From Archangium violaceum (GTDB lineage Bacteria; Myxococcota; Myxococcia; Myxococcales; Myxococcaceae): a stretch of 64,000 nt of DNA. The position numbers and the translations under genes are program-made. The notes beneath the pieces were generated by a model that saw only the letters and a list, made by a program, of their open reading frames with translations, was not told where the DNA came from and did no database searches. The stretch's first letter is position 1. Each line of letters starts with the position of its first letter. Where the stretch lies: positions 4,155,501-4,219,500 of the forward strand of contig NZ_CP069338.1 in assembly GCF_016859125.1 (NCBI RefSeq). The letters run 5' to 3'. This document shows positions 16,086 to 26,086 of the stretch, piece after piece.

Positions 16086-19000
16086 TCAGAAGAACGGAGA
16101 GAGGAGCCCCGGCACCAGGCGCGAGGGCGACACTCCGTCCCCGAGCTGCTCGCTGGAGTTGCTGCCCCAGATCCACAGCGAGCCGTCATGACCCAGCGCC
16201 ATGACGTGGGAGCTGCCGGCGGAGACGGTGCGGATGCCCGTCAGTCCCGGGACCTGTCCGGGCGAGGAGCGCGGGTTGGCGCTGTTGGTGCCATTGCCGA
16301 GCTGGCCGAGGCTGTTGCCTCCCCAGTTCCACACGGTGCCATCGGCGCGCGTGGCCAGGGTGTGCATGCCGTAGGCGGAGACGGTCTCCACGTTCGTGAG
16401 GTTGTAGGTCTGCACGGGCGTGAGGCGCCGGCTGGTGGTCCCATCGCCGAGCTGGCCGAAGAGGTTGTCGCCCCACGACCAGAGGGTGCCATTGGAGAGC
16501 CGTGCCAGGGAAAGCGTGGCGCCGGCGGCGGCGGACGTCACGCCCGAGAGGCCGGGGATCTGCGCGGGCGTGAGGCGCTGGGTGGTGGTGCCGTCGCCGA
16601 GCTGGCCGGAGGAGTTGTTCCCCCAGGCCCAGAGGGTGCCATCGGCGCGCACCGCCAGGGTGTGGTTGCCGGCGGCGGCGATGGCGATCACCTCCGAGAG
16701 GCCGGGGACCTGCGCCGGCAGGGTGCGATCCACGGTATCGCCGTCGCCGAGCTGGCCGTTGGCGTTGTCCCCCCAGGCCCAGACGGTGCCGTCCTCGTGC
16801 AGCGCCACCGAGTGCTCATGGCCCACGGCGATGGCCACCACGCCCGTGAGCCCCAGCACCTGGACCGGAGCGTTGCTCTGGGTGGTGGTGCCGTCGCCGA
16901 GCTGGCCGGAGCGGTTGTAGCCCCAGGCCCAGACAGTGCCGTCCTCGTGCAGCGCCAGCGAGTGCAGGCTGGCGTCGACGGCCACCATGCCCGTGAGCCC
17001 CGATACCTGGACCGGAGTGCCTCGCCGGGCAACGGTGGTGCCGTCGCCGAGCTGGCCGGTGTTGTTGGAGCCCCAGGCCCAGACGGTTCCGTCGGTGCGC
17101 ACCGCCAGCGAATGGTTGCTGCCGGCGACAGCGGCCCGCACCTGTCCCGCGGCCTCGAGGCGCAACGGCCTGGCGCGGAAGTCCGAGCCGTCACCGAAGG
17201 TGCTGTAGCTGTTGAAGCCCCACACCCACGCCCTGCCGGCCGAGTCGACGGCCAGGGTGGCGTTGTAGGCCGCCGCCATGGACTTCACGCCCGTGAGGCC
17301 CTGCACCTGGACGGGGGAGTAGACGTCATAGGTGGTCCCCTGGCCGAGCTGGCCCAGGGCATTGCTCCCCCAGGCCCAGAGGGAGCCGTCGTTGCGCACC
17401 GCCAGCGAGTGGTACAGGCCCGCCTGGACGGACACCGCCCCCGTGAGGCCCACCACCTTCACGGGGATGGGCCGGCCGTAGGGGGTGGCATCTCCCAGCT
17501 TGCCGCGGGTGTTGTCGCCCCAGGCCGACACGGTGCCATCGGTGTGCAGCGCCAGGGTGTGGTTCATGCCAGCGGAGATGGCCTTCACGCCCGACAGTCC
17601 CGACACCTGCACCGCCGAGAGGCGCGGGGAGACGCCGGAGCCATCGCCGAGCTGGCCGGAGTCGTTGTGCCCCCAGGCCCAGACGGTGCCGTCGTTGCGG
17701 ACGGCCAGCGAGTACTGCTGCCCGGCGTCAATCGCTATCACGCCCGTGAGTCCCACCACCTGCACCGGCGAGAGGCGCCGGGTCGTGGTGCCGTCACCGA
17801 GCTGGCCGTAGGTGTTGCTCCCCCAGGCCCAGACGGTGCCGTCATTGCGCAGCGCCAATGAATGCGAGTTCCCGGCGGAGATGGCGGTGATGCCCGTGAG
17901 GCTGGGAAGCTTCGTCGGGCCGGTGCTGTCATAGGTGTTGCCGTGGCCGAGCTGGCCGTCGATGTTCCTGCCCCAGCTCCAGACGGTGCCGTCGCCGTGC
18001 AGCGCCAGCGAGTGCGCGCCACCGGCGGAAATGGCCGTCAGGCCCGAGAGCGAGGACACCCGCGTCGGGGTCTGCTTGTAGAGCTGGTCGTACGAGAAGC
18101 CTCCGGCCTGGCCATGGCCGTTGGTGCCCCAGCCCCAGATGAAGCCCTCGGTGTCGAGCGCCAGGACATGGTCGCTGCTGGCCGCCACGGCCTTGAGGCG
18201 CTGGGGGAAGAGCACCGGCCCCGGTGTGCCGGAGCTCAGGGAGAAGGTGCCCTGGCCGAGCTGCCCGGCGGTGTTGGTTCCCCATCCCACCAGGGAGCCA
18301 TCGGTGCGCTCCGCCAGGGTGTGATTCAGGCTCGTGCTCAGCGCCTTCACGGCCGGCAGCGGGAGCACCCGCGTCGGCGAGTACCGGGTGGTGAAGGAGC
18401 CGTCGCCGAGCTGCCCGAGGTTGTTGGCGCCCCAGGCCCAGGTTGCCCCATCGGAGACCATCGCCAGCGAATGGGACTGGCCGGCCGCGAGGGCCGAGAT
18501 GATGACGCTGGAGAGGCCCGTCACCTGGGCCGGGAAGAGCCGGCCGGTAATGGAGGCGGGCTCGCCGAGCTGGCCGGAGCTGTTGCTGCCCCAGCTCCAG
18601 ACGGTGCCGTCCTGGCGCAGCGCCAGCGAGTGCCCTCCGCCCATGGCGATGGCCTTGACGGTGGAGAGCCCCGGGACGCGCACCGGGGAGAACCGGTTGA
18701 GGGTGGAGCTGTCACCGAGCTGGCCGGAGGCGTTGTCCCCCCAGGCCCAGACGGTGCCGTCATTGCGCAGCGCCAGCGAGGAGGCGCGGCCGGCGGCGAG
18801 GGCGATGACGTTGGACAGGCCGGTGATCTGCACGGGCGTGAAGCGCGAGACGCCGGAGCCATCGCCGAGCTGGCCGGAGGTGTTGTCGCCCCAGGCCCAG
18901 ACGGTGCCGTCGGCGCGCAGCGCCAGCGAGTGTCCTCCGCCCGCCGCGAGGGAGATGATGCTGGAGAGGCCCGTCACCTGGGCCGGGGAGGCGCGCGGGG

Positions 19001-19946
19001 TGCTGGTGCCATCGCCGAGCTGGCCGGAGGTGTTGTCGCCCCAGGCCCAGAGCGTGCCGTCATTGCGCAGCGCCAGCGAGTGCGTGCCCCCCGCGGCGAC
19101 GGCCTTGGTCCCGGCGAGGGCCTGCGTCTGCAACTGCACCGGGTTGAGCCGCCGGAGGTTCGTCCCGTCGCCGAGCTGGCCGGAGGTGTTGTCCCCCCAG
19201 GCCCAGACGGTGCCGTCGGGGCGCAGCGCCAGCGAGTGCGCATCCCCCGTGGCCATGCGCGGCAGGGGCGCGGACGGTGGCGGTGGAGTGCTCGCCCCCA
19301 CCTGGAAGGCGAGATCGTCCCGGTCGTCGTAGGCGCCCGACGAGCACGCCGCGGCGCTGCCTCCATAACGGAAGGCCGCGCGGACGGCCTGGACGCCGGT
19401 GACGGAGGGAAGGGTGTAGGTGGTCCTCAGCGTCTGGACGCCGGAGCCCGCCGGCGTCAGCGTGGTGAGGAAGGACCACGTGGGCGCGCTGGTCGCATTC
19501 GCCGTGTAATAGAGGTCCAACCGGTCCGAGGACGCGGAGTAGGTCCAGACGGTGACCTCGAGGGTCGCCACCTTGCCCGGGGCCAGGTCGCTGCCATCCG
19601 CGATGTACACCCTCACCCGATCCACCGACTCGTCGCCATGGTAGGTGCCGTAGGTGCCATCCGCGCAGGTGCCTCCCAGGGTGTTGGGGGCGTTCGACTC
19701 GGGGCCGAGCGAGGCGCGGCCGTTGACCAGCGTGCCCGTGTCACAGCCCGACGCGACGGAGCCGCACCGGGGTACCTTCAAGGCCGTGTCGTAGGTGGCC
19801 GTGGCGATCAGCGCCGCGGTGGTGGTGCCCGGGGCCTCGTCCACGCCGGGGTTCTCGTGTCCCCCGGTGGTGCTCTCGCTCCCGCCACATGCCGTCGCCA
19901 GTACGGCGCCGAGCAGGGCAAGTCCATGCTTCCAACTCCATCTCAT
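16086..19946 (-). CDS. RCC1-repeat lipoprotein, 21 propeller blades
   Basis: 1,286 residues. The start at 19946 follows AAGGAGGGGG; upstream in-frame ATGs lack a site. The signal ends LGAVLATAC, a lipobox. Residues about 35-220 form a beta-sandwich-like head (DDLAFQVG) followed by a Pro linker. From about 225 on there are 21 copies of the RCC1 pattern (HSLALR.DGTVWAWG.N..GQLGDGT). RCC1 folds as seven blades, so three propellers in a row fit. In the last repeats the motif is kept (LWIWGSNSSEQLGDG). Likely surface-exposed protein- or glycan-binding scaffold; no catalytic motif. Confidence 0.85.
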   Translation of the reverse strand: MRWSWKHGLALLGAVLATACGGSESTTGGHENPGVDEAPGTTTAALIATATYDTALKVPRCGSVASGCDTGTLVNGRASLGPESNAPNTLGGTCADGTYGTYHGDESVDRVRVYIADGSDLAPGKVATLEVTVWTYSASSDRLDLYYTANATSAPTWSFLTTLTPAGSGVQTLRTTYTLPSVTGVQAVRAAFRYGGSAAACSSGAYDDRDDLAFQVGASTPPPPSAPLPRMATGDAHSLALRPDGTVWAWGDNTSGQLGDGTNLRRLNPVQLQTQALAGTKAVAAGGTHSLALRNDGTLWAWGDNTSGQLGDGTSTPRASPAQVTGLSSIISLAAGGGHSLALRADGTVWAWGDNTSGQLGDGSGVSRFTPVQITGLSNVIALAAGRASSLALRNDGTVWAWGDNASGQLGDSSTLNRFSPVRVPGLSTVKAIAMGGGHSLALRQDGTVWSWGSNSSGQLGEPASITGRLFPAQVTGLSSVIISALAAGQSHSLAMVSDGATWAWGANNLGQLGDGSFTTRYSPTRVLPLPAVKALSTSLNHTLAERTDGSLVGWGTNTAGQLGQGTFSLSSGTPGPVLFPQRLKAVAASSDHVLALDTEGFIWGWGTNGHGQAGGFSYDQLYKQTPTRVSSLSGLTAISAGGAHSLALHGDGTVWSWGRNIDGQLGHGNTYDSTGPTKLPSLTGITAISAGNSHSLALRNDGTVWAWGSNTYGQLGDGTTTRRLSPVQVVGLTGVIAIDAGQQYSLAVRNDGTVWAWGHNDSGQLGDGSGVSPRLSAVQVSGLSGVKAISAGMNHTLALHTDGTVSAWGDNTRGKLGDATPYGRPIPVKVVGLTGAVSVQAGLYHSLAVRNDGSLWAWGSNALGQLGQGTTYDVYSPVQVQGLTGVKSMAAAYNATLAVDSAGRAWVWGFNSYSTFGDGSDFRARPLRLEAAGQVRAAVAGSNHSLAVRTDGTVWAWGSNNTGQLGDGTTVARRGTPVQVSGLTGMVAVDASLHSLALHEDGTVWAWGYNRSGQLGDGTTTQSNAPVQVLGLTGVVAIAVGHEHSVALHEDGTVWAWGDNANGQLGDGDTVDRTLPAQVPGLSEVIAIAAAGNHTLAVRADGTLWAWGNNSSGQLGDGTTTQRLTPAQIPGLSGVTSAAAGATLSLARLSNGTLWSWGDNLFGQLGDGTTSRRLTPVQTYNLTNVETVSAYGMHTLATRADGTVWNWGGNSLGQLGNGTNSANPRSSPGQVPGLTGIRTVSAGSSHVMALGHDGSLWIWGSNSSEQLGDGVSPSRLVPGLLSPFF

Positions 19947-20460
19947 TCCGTTCCCCCTCCTTGTGGGTCGATGACTCCTGGAAATTCCAGGAGCCTGGGG
20001 GGACGCATCTGAAGCGAGCGGTCTGACGAGGGGATGCGCACGTCCTCCGGGCCGCACTCCGGGTGCGAGCCCGGGCTTGCGGGCGCCAGGTCCGGACACC
20101 CCAAGGGCTCGCTTCAATGACGTGACGCGGTTCGTGAAGCGATTCACAGGAAGCCTGTGACCTGCTTCACAGCGTCCATCGGGGGTTCCGCGTAGCTTGA
20201 GGACACTTACCGCCGGACGCAGCATCCCGGCGCGCAGGCCAGCAGCCCAGGAATCGCGAGAGGGGTGGCCAGGCAAGATGCCCCCGCCCCGACCCCTTCC
20301 CCGAGGGAGAGGGTCCGTCACCAGAGAAGGGAGGAGGGCTCCACCCGAGTCCTTCTCCCTTCCGGCTTTTCAGGGGTCCAGGAACACGAGAGGCCGCCCC
20401 CTGCGCGAGGCTTCACGTGTTCGACCCCGGTATCCCACTGGACTACAAAGGGCCCGATAC
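19947..20460. promoter_or_regulatory. divergent intergenic region with palindrome and REP-like repeat
   Basis: TCACAGG-AAG-CCTGTGA (20144-20160) is a perfect 7-bp inverted repeat, operator-like, between the RCC1 gene and the dioxygenase. At about 20281-20335 a CCCC..CCCTTCCCCGAGGGAG type stem resembles the REP-like palindromes at 41000 and 48780. No gene seen. Confidence 0.4.
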
Positions 20461-21276
20461 ATGACGCACGGACACCAGGAGCGGGCACCTGCCCTCACCG
20501 AGGCGCAGGTGCACCAGTTCATCCAGGACGGCTTCGTCCGGGTGGATCGGGCCTTTCCCCGGGAGCTCGCGGATGAATGCCGCGCCCTCTTGTGGCGCGA
20601 CACCGGATGCAATCCCGACGAGCCGGCGACCTGGACGCAGCCGGTCGTCCGGCTCGGCGAGTACGGGCACGAGCCGTTCCGGAAGGCGGCGAATACGCCC
20701 GTGCTGCACGCGGCCTTCGAGCAGCTCGTGGGTGCGGGGCGCTGGCTACCGAGAGCGAGCCTCGGCAGCTTCCCCGTGCGATTCCCGAGCCCGGTGGATC
20801 CCGGTGATACCGGCTGGCACGTCGATGCGAGCTTTCCGGGGGAAGACGCGGGCAATTTCTTCTCCTGGCGGGTGAACGTGGCGTCTCGCGGCCGCGCGCT
20901 CCTCATGCTCTTCTTGTTCTCCGACGTCGGCGAGAAGGACGCGCCGACACGCATCCGGATCGGTTCCCACCTGGATGTGGCGCGGCTCCTGGAACCCGAG
21001 GGCGACGCGGGCCTGTCGTTCATGGAGATGGCCGGGAAGCTCGACGTCACGGCGGAGCGCTCCGTGGCGCTGGCGACGGGAGAGGCCGGGACGGTCTACC
21101 TCTGTCACCCGTTCCTCGTGCATGCCGCGCAGCCACACCACGGCATGAGGCCCCGCTTCATGGCGCAGCCGCCGCTCTTCATGCGAGAACCGTTCCCCCT
21201 TCACCTGGAGGAGGGGAACCCGTCCCCCGTGGAGCGGGCGATCCGCCAGGGGTTGCGGCGCGAGGGCGGGGGCTGA
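20461..21276 (+). CDS. phytanoyl-CoA dioxygenase family protein
   Basis: 271 residues. Fe(II)/2-oxoglutarate oxygenase of the PhyH type: metal-binding GWHVDASFPG (HxD) and the distal His in VYLCHPFLVHAAQPHHG, followed by an Arg (MRPRF) that would bind 2-oxoglutarate. N-terminal HQFIQDGFVRVDRAFP is the usual PhyH opening. Cytoplasmic; substrate unknown, probably small-molecule hydroxylation. It stands alone, with a weak ribosome-binding site. Confidence 0.8.
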   Translation: MTHGHQERAPALTEAQVHQFIQDGFVRVDRAFPRELADECRALLWRDTGCNPDEPATWTQPVVRLGEYGHEPFRKAANTPVLHAAFEQLVGAGRWLPRASLGSFPVRFPSPVDPGDTGWHVDASFPGEDAGNFFSWRVNVASRGRALLMLFLFSDVGEKDAPTRIRIGSHLDVARLLEPEGDAGLSFMEMAGKLDVTAERSVALATGEAGTVYLCHPFLVHAAQPHHGMRPRFMAQPPLFMREPFPLHLEEGNPSPVERAIRQGLRREGGG

Positions 21277-21373
21277 CCCGTCCGCGAACTTTTTTTGCAT
21301 CATTTTCCCCCTCGTCGTCTCCATCCATCAGAGGGGGGCCTTCAGAGGGGGGGCCTTTGGAGGAGCCCATGGG

Positions 21374-21424
21374 GCTGACTGGTCGGGCCTGGCACCGGGG
21401 GGTAGCCACGCCTGGCCAGTCAGC
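21374..21424 (-). terminator. inverted repeat downstream of truncated gene
   Basis: GCTGACTGG (21374-21382) pairs with CCAGTCAGC (21416-21424) 24 nt beyond the stop at 21448. No clear U tract. Confidence 0.35.
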
Positions 21425-21447
21425 TCCGGATGTTTTCCGCCGCGGGC

Positions 21448-21674
21448 CTACTTGTTCTCGGTCCCGACGCGCTGGCCGCCCTGACGGGCCGTTCCCCATC
21501 CGCCGCGGCGGAAGATCATCACCTTGCCGCTGTTCGCACTGCCGCTGAGCATGCCGGGGATGGTGGCCTGGAGCGCCTTGTCGCCGGGCGGGTGGTAGAC
21601 GACGCGCGCCTTGCGGCCCGAGGGCAGGTTGTCGCTGGCGTCGATGAGCAGGAAGACGGTGGTGTCCTCGATGA
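21448..21674 (-). pseudogene. 3' fragment of an unidentified gene at IS110 edge
   Basis: The frame reads FIEDTTVFLLIDASDNLPSG, KARVVYHPPGDKALQATIPG, SANSGKVMIFRRGGWGTARQ and ends GTENK at 21448. Beta-rich, Gly-rich; not recognised. It is cut at AAGTATAG (21675). Confidence 0.45.
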
Positions 21675-21783
21675 AAGTATAGAGGAGATGAAGCGGCCGG
21701 GCGGCCAAGGGGGCGAGGAGGCGCACCGAGCCCTCCATTGCGGCGGAGCGGACGTGACCGCCGAAGTGGGGGGAATGGGCGAT

Positions 21784-22811
21784 GGAGTACATTGGCATCG
21801 ACGTGCACAAGCGGGACAGCCAGGTGTGCATTCTGGGCGAGAGTGGAGAGGTGGTGCTGGAGCAGCGGGTGAGGACGTAACGGGAGCGGTTGGGGGCGCT
21901 ACTGAGCAAGCGCCCGAAGGCCCGGGTGCTATTGGAGGCCTCCACCGAGAGCGAATGGGTGGCGCGGTACTTGGAGGAGAGGGGTCACGAGGTGGTGGTG
22001 GCAGACCCGAATTTCGCACCCATGTACGCCACGCGCAGCCGTCGGGTGAAGACAGACAAGAGGGATGCGCGCAGCCTGGCGGAGGCGTGCAGGTTGGGGG
22101 CATACCGGCCGGCGCACCGCATTTCGGACGGCAGGAGGCACCTGAAGGCGCAGCTGGCGGTGCGTGAGGCGCTGGTGCGCACGCGTACCCGCTACATTTC
22201 CCTGGTGAGCGCCCTGGTGCGGTACGAAGGGTGGCGGATGGGGAGGCGGAGTCCTTCGTCAAGCGGGTGGCGGCCCTGCCTCTGCCGGGCAGGCTCATGG
22301 CGCAGGTGGCGCCGCTGCTCAATCTCATGCAGCACCTCAACGAGCAGATTGTCTTCATGAATGGGGTGCTCGAGCGAGTGGCCCACAAGGACGAGCAGGT
22401 GGCGCGCCTGTGCACGGTGCCCCAGGTGGGGCCAGTGACGGCGTGTGCCTTCGTGTCCGCGGTGGATGAGCCCGAGCGTTTCAGCGGGCCGCACCAGGTG
22501 GAGGCGTACCTGGGGTTGGTGCCGGGCGAGAAGAGCTCGGGAGAGAAGCAACACCGAGGCCCGATAACGAAGACAGGAAACAGCCGGGTGCGCTGGCTGC
22601 TGATACAAGCGGCCCTCTCCCTGCTACGGGTGAAGAGGCCAGAAACGGAACACCTGCGAGAGTGGGCCGAGAAGATTGCCGCCCGGCGAGGCAAGAAGAT
22701 TGCGGTGGTGGCACTGGCACGCAGGCTGGCCGGAATCCTCTTCGCCATGATGCGCGATGGGACGCAATACCGGCCACCCCAAGCACAGGAGGAGGAGATG
22801 GAGGCAGCCTG
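21784..22811 (+). pseudogene. IS110 transposase, nonsense plus frameshift (copy 3)
   Basis: Carries exactly the same TAA after EQRVRT and the same frameshift after VRYEG as the 13549 copy, with only a few scattered differences elsewhere (for example KNAARR versus KIAARR). Domain content: IS110 DEDD N-terminus and Transposase_20 C-terminus. Confidence 0.85.
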
Positions 22812-23419
22812 AGCTGAGGGAGCAACGGCCTGCCGCCTGAAGGTGAGCGGCTTCTCCAACAGGTTTCGACGGGCGGGTGAGCGCGTATTCCGCCTTGGCC
22901 AAAGCAGCACAGGGCCGAAGTATAGAAGGCGCCCCCGCTGTCGAATCTCCCCATGCGCCGGCGGCACAGCCCGCCCCTGGTTGAGCGCGAACAGAAGGAT
23001 GAAGGGACCTCGAGGAGAGAGAGCAGCAAGCCAGAAGGCGTACAGGAGGCGCACAGTCCTTCGAGGCCGTCGCCGCACCCGCGCCCGCCCCCACGCGTGG
23101 GGCCAAGGGCGAGGCGGGCGCGGCCGCGGCGACGAGGGGCCGAAGGAAAGTATTTGGGTGGGGATGGCTGTTGTTGAAAGCGAAACAGGGCGAGGTGCCT
23201 GATTCGGGGGGCCGCTTCACAGAAGGCGGAATGGGGGCCGTGTGGAGGGAGAGGGCTGGAGCCGAGGGGGAGAGGAGGGCAGCTGACGGGTGTCATGAGG
23301 GCTGTGCGCCGGGCCGGTGGAGACGCGGTGCGCCCCATGGGGCACACGCCGGCCCAGGTGGCCCCCCAGGGAGAGGCAGCAGGGGCGTGGGCGTCTTTGG
23401 CAGCGTGACTGCTTGAGGC

Positions 23420-23599
23420 TCAACACCACGCCTGCTGGGGTGGCCCCTGCGCTGCAGCCAGCTGAGCAGGCCGCGTAGGCAGTGACAGGTGCTCCAGAAT
23501 GGCGCGCACGGCGTTGGGTGCCGTCAGGTATGCCAACACCCGGCGCTTGCCTCCACACCAGGCACAGGTGAAGACGTCCAACGCGAACGTTCTCCTCAG
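23420..23599 (-). pseudogene. IS91-type transposase C-terminal fragment (copy F)
   Basis: RRTFALDVFTCAWCGGKRR then VLAYLTAPNAVRAILEHL, ending QQAWC at 23420; identical over its length to copy B. It ends within the DUF47 coding region. Confidence 0.65.
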
Positions 23600-23706
23600 T
23601 CGCTCAGCAGCGTGTGCAGTATCCGAGCACCCTCCACGGTCACGGCGCACTGGGCGTCGAAGTCGTCAAAGAACTCGTCGGACCTGGGCATCAGCTTCTC
23701 GAGCAT
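23596..23706 (-). pseudogene. DUF47 (Pit accessory/PhoU-like) gene, first 36 codons
   Basis: An AGGAGGT site precedes the ATG at 23706; the frame reads MLEKLMPRSDEFFDDFDAQC and AVTVEGARILHTLLSD before a stop created at the IS91 junction. That opening matches DUF47 (TIGR00153-type) proteins, PhoU-like helical proteins normally paired with PiT phosphate transporters. It is the last gene of the operon, 42 nt after DUF4956, and has lost more than 80% of its length. Confidence 0.6.
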
Positions 23707-23748
23707 ACGGACCTCCTGAGGGGGTGGTTTCGGGGTGGGAGTGGATGC

Positions 23749-24403
<655 letters not shown>

Positions 24404-24417
<14 letters not shown>

Positions 24418-26086
24418 CGCGAATCTCCTGGGAGGGGTGCTCCTGCGTGGCGCGGACGGCCTGGCGCAGCAGGGCGAAGTCCTGGGGGTGGCTCTCCAGC
24501 AGCCGCTCGACGAGCGTCCGCCCCCGGGAAGTGAAGGCCAGGGGCCCGAGGTTCTTCACCGTGGCCGCGGGCCAGGTGTCCGCCAGCGCCGTGCGCAACT
24601 TCCACGCCGTGGCTCCTTCCACGCCCACGAACGAGTCCAGCACCTCCTCACACTGCACGCCGAAGGATTCGCGCAGGGCCCAGGCGCGGGGGACATCCAG
24701 CCCCTCGAGGGTGCCGAGCACCGCCCGGGGGGCGCGCGCCACGTGCCGCTCGCGCAGCTCCCAGGCGCGCTCGCTGTCGAGCCCATCCAACGTGCGGAGC
24801 ACCGCGTCCGGTGCCGCCTCCCAGGCCCGCTCGCGCCACGCCCAGGCCCGCTCGTCATCCACGCCCCGGATGGAGCGGCAGGCGATGCGAGCCACCCGCT
24901 CCAGGCCGAGCGCCGCCTCTCCTCCCATGTCCGAGAGCCAGCGGCTCCGCTCCTTCCAGGCCCGCTCGCCGCCGAGTCCCGTGAGCGAGCCGACCACCTG
25001 CTCCGCGGCGGAGAAGTAGATGCGTTCGCGCAGCGCCCAGGCCTTCTCCGTGTCCAGCCCGCCCAGCGAGTCCGCGACGGCCTCCTGCTTGCGCGTCTCC
25101 CAGCGCTCCCGGATCGCCCAGGCCTCGGGCACGTCCGCGGCCAGGTTCTTCAGCGAGCCCAGCACCTGCACCGGTGCCGCCTCCTCCAGTTGCCGCCGCA
25201 GCTCCCACGCGTTCGCGTCCGTGAGCCCGGTCAGGCCGTAGGCGATCAGCTCCGGGCACTGGCCGGCGAGCTGGCTCCGGCGTTGGTCGATGTCCGGGCC
25301 CTCCAGGCCCGCGAGGAACCACGCGGCGAGCTGCGGCTCCTGCTGCATCCAGCCATCCAGCCGCGAGAGGAACCGTCCCCGGACCTCGGCCAGCGAGTGG
25401 ATGGGCGGCAGCGGACGGGAGCGCACGTGGGAGGAGGGCGTCTCGCCCTTCACCAGCCGCAGCACCTCCTGCACCAGCAGGCCCACCAGCGTGTCGAGCG
25501 GCACGTCCGTGTTCTCGATGAGGCTCCAGCGCTCCGGAGACTCCGCGGCGAGGGCCCGGTAGCCCGCGCGCAGCCGCGCCTGCAGTCCCACGCCCGCCAG
25601 TCCCTTCCGGGAGGAGGTGCCCCGGGGCGGTGCCAGCAGTTTGGTGATGCGGCGGCGGGCGCGGGCGATCGCCGGGTCCACGTCGATGAGGAAGACGCGC
25701 TCCGGTTGCAGGCCCCGGGCGCACGCGTCCAGGACGGGCCGCACCTCGTGCTCCGGAAGCCCGCGTCCCCACCGGGCGAGCACCTCCGCGGTGTAGAGGA
25801 AGCGGTCCGCGATGACGATCTCGTACGTGGCGAGCGCGGGGCGCGTCACCTCCTCCAACAGCTGCGTCTCGCGAGCGGCATAGAGCAGCAGCTCGGCCAT
25901 GGGGGTGAGCGCGAGGTTGCGCGGGTTCTTGGTGAAGAGCCGCAGGCCCTCGGACACGGGGGAGGCCAGCTTGCCGTCCTCGCGGACGTGGCGCACGCTC
26001 AGCCCCGCCCGGCGCAGCTCGCGCGCCACGCGATTGGACAGCGTCGTCTTGCCGGAGCCATCGATTCCTTCGAAGACAATCAACAT
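24404..26086 (-). CDS. thymidylate-kinase-like protein with long repeat tail
   Basis: 560 residues. Residues 1-200 are a TMK-type P-loop kinase: MLIVFEGIDGSGKTTLSNRV (Walker A), IADRFLYT (DRY-like), VFLIDVDPAIARARRRI (LID Arg). Ordinary TMK is about 210 residues; here about 340 more follow, made of 9-10 degenerate units of roughly 27 residues (GLD.ERAWELRER....AP.AVLGTL), likely alpha-helical HEAT-like. The ATG (26084-26086) overlaps the porin stop (TGATG); upstream in-frame ATGs are in the porin gene. Its place in a phosphate/polyP operon argues for phosphoryl transfer there rather than DNA precursor supply, though this is inference. The normal tmk is not in the window. Confidence 0.8.

Larger units (their letters stand above)
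21675..23599. mobile_element. IS110 plus IS91 composite (copy 3)
   Basis: Same layout as copy 2: IS110 from AAGTATAG (21675-21682), second AAGTATAG at 22918-22925, a non-coding stretch and an IS91-type end (about 23155-23599) that belongs to the copy-B subfamily rather than copy E. It stops inside the DUF47 gene. Confidence 0.75.

Noticed and set aside
16038-20012. Long plus-strand ORFs over the RCC1 gene
   Set aside because: They mirror the RCC1 repeat on the other strand, so they look repetitive, but the minus strand has the signal peptide, ribosome-binding site and known fold.
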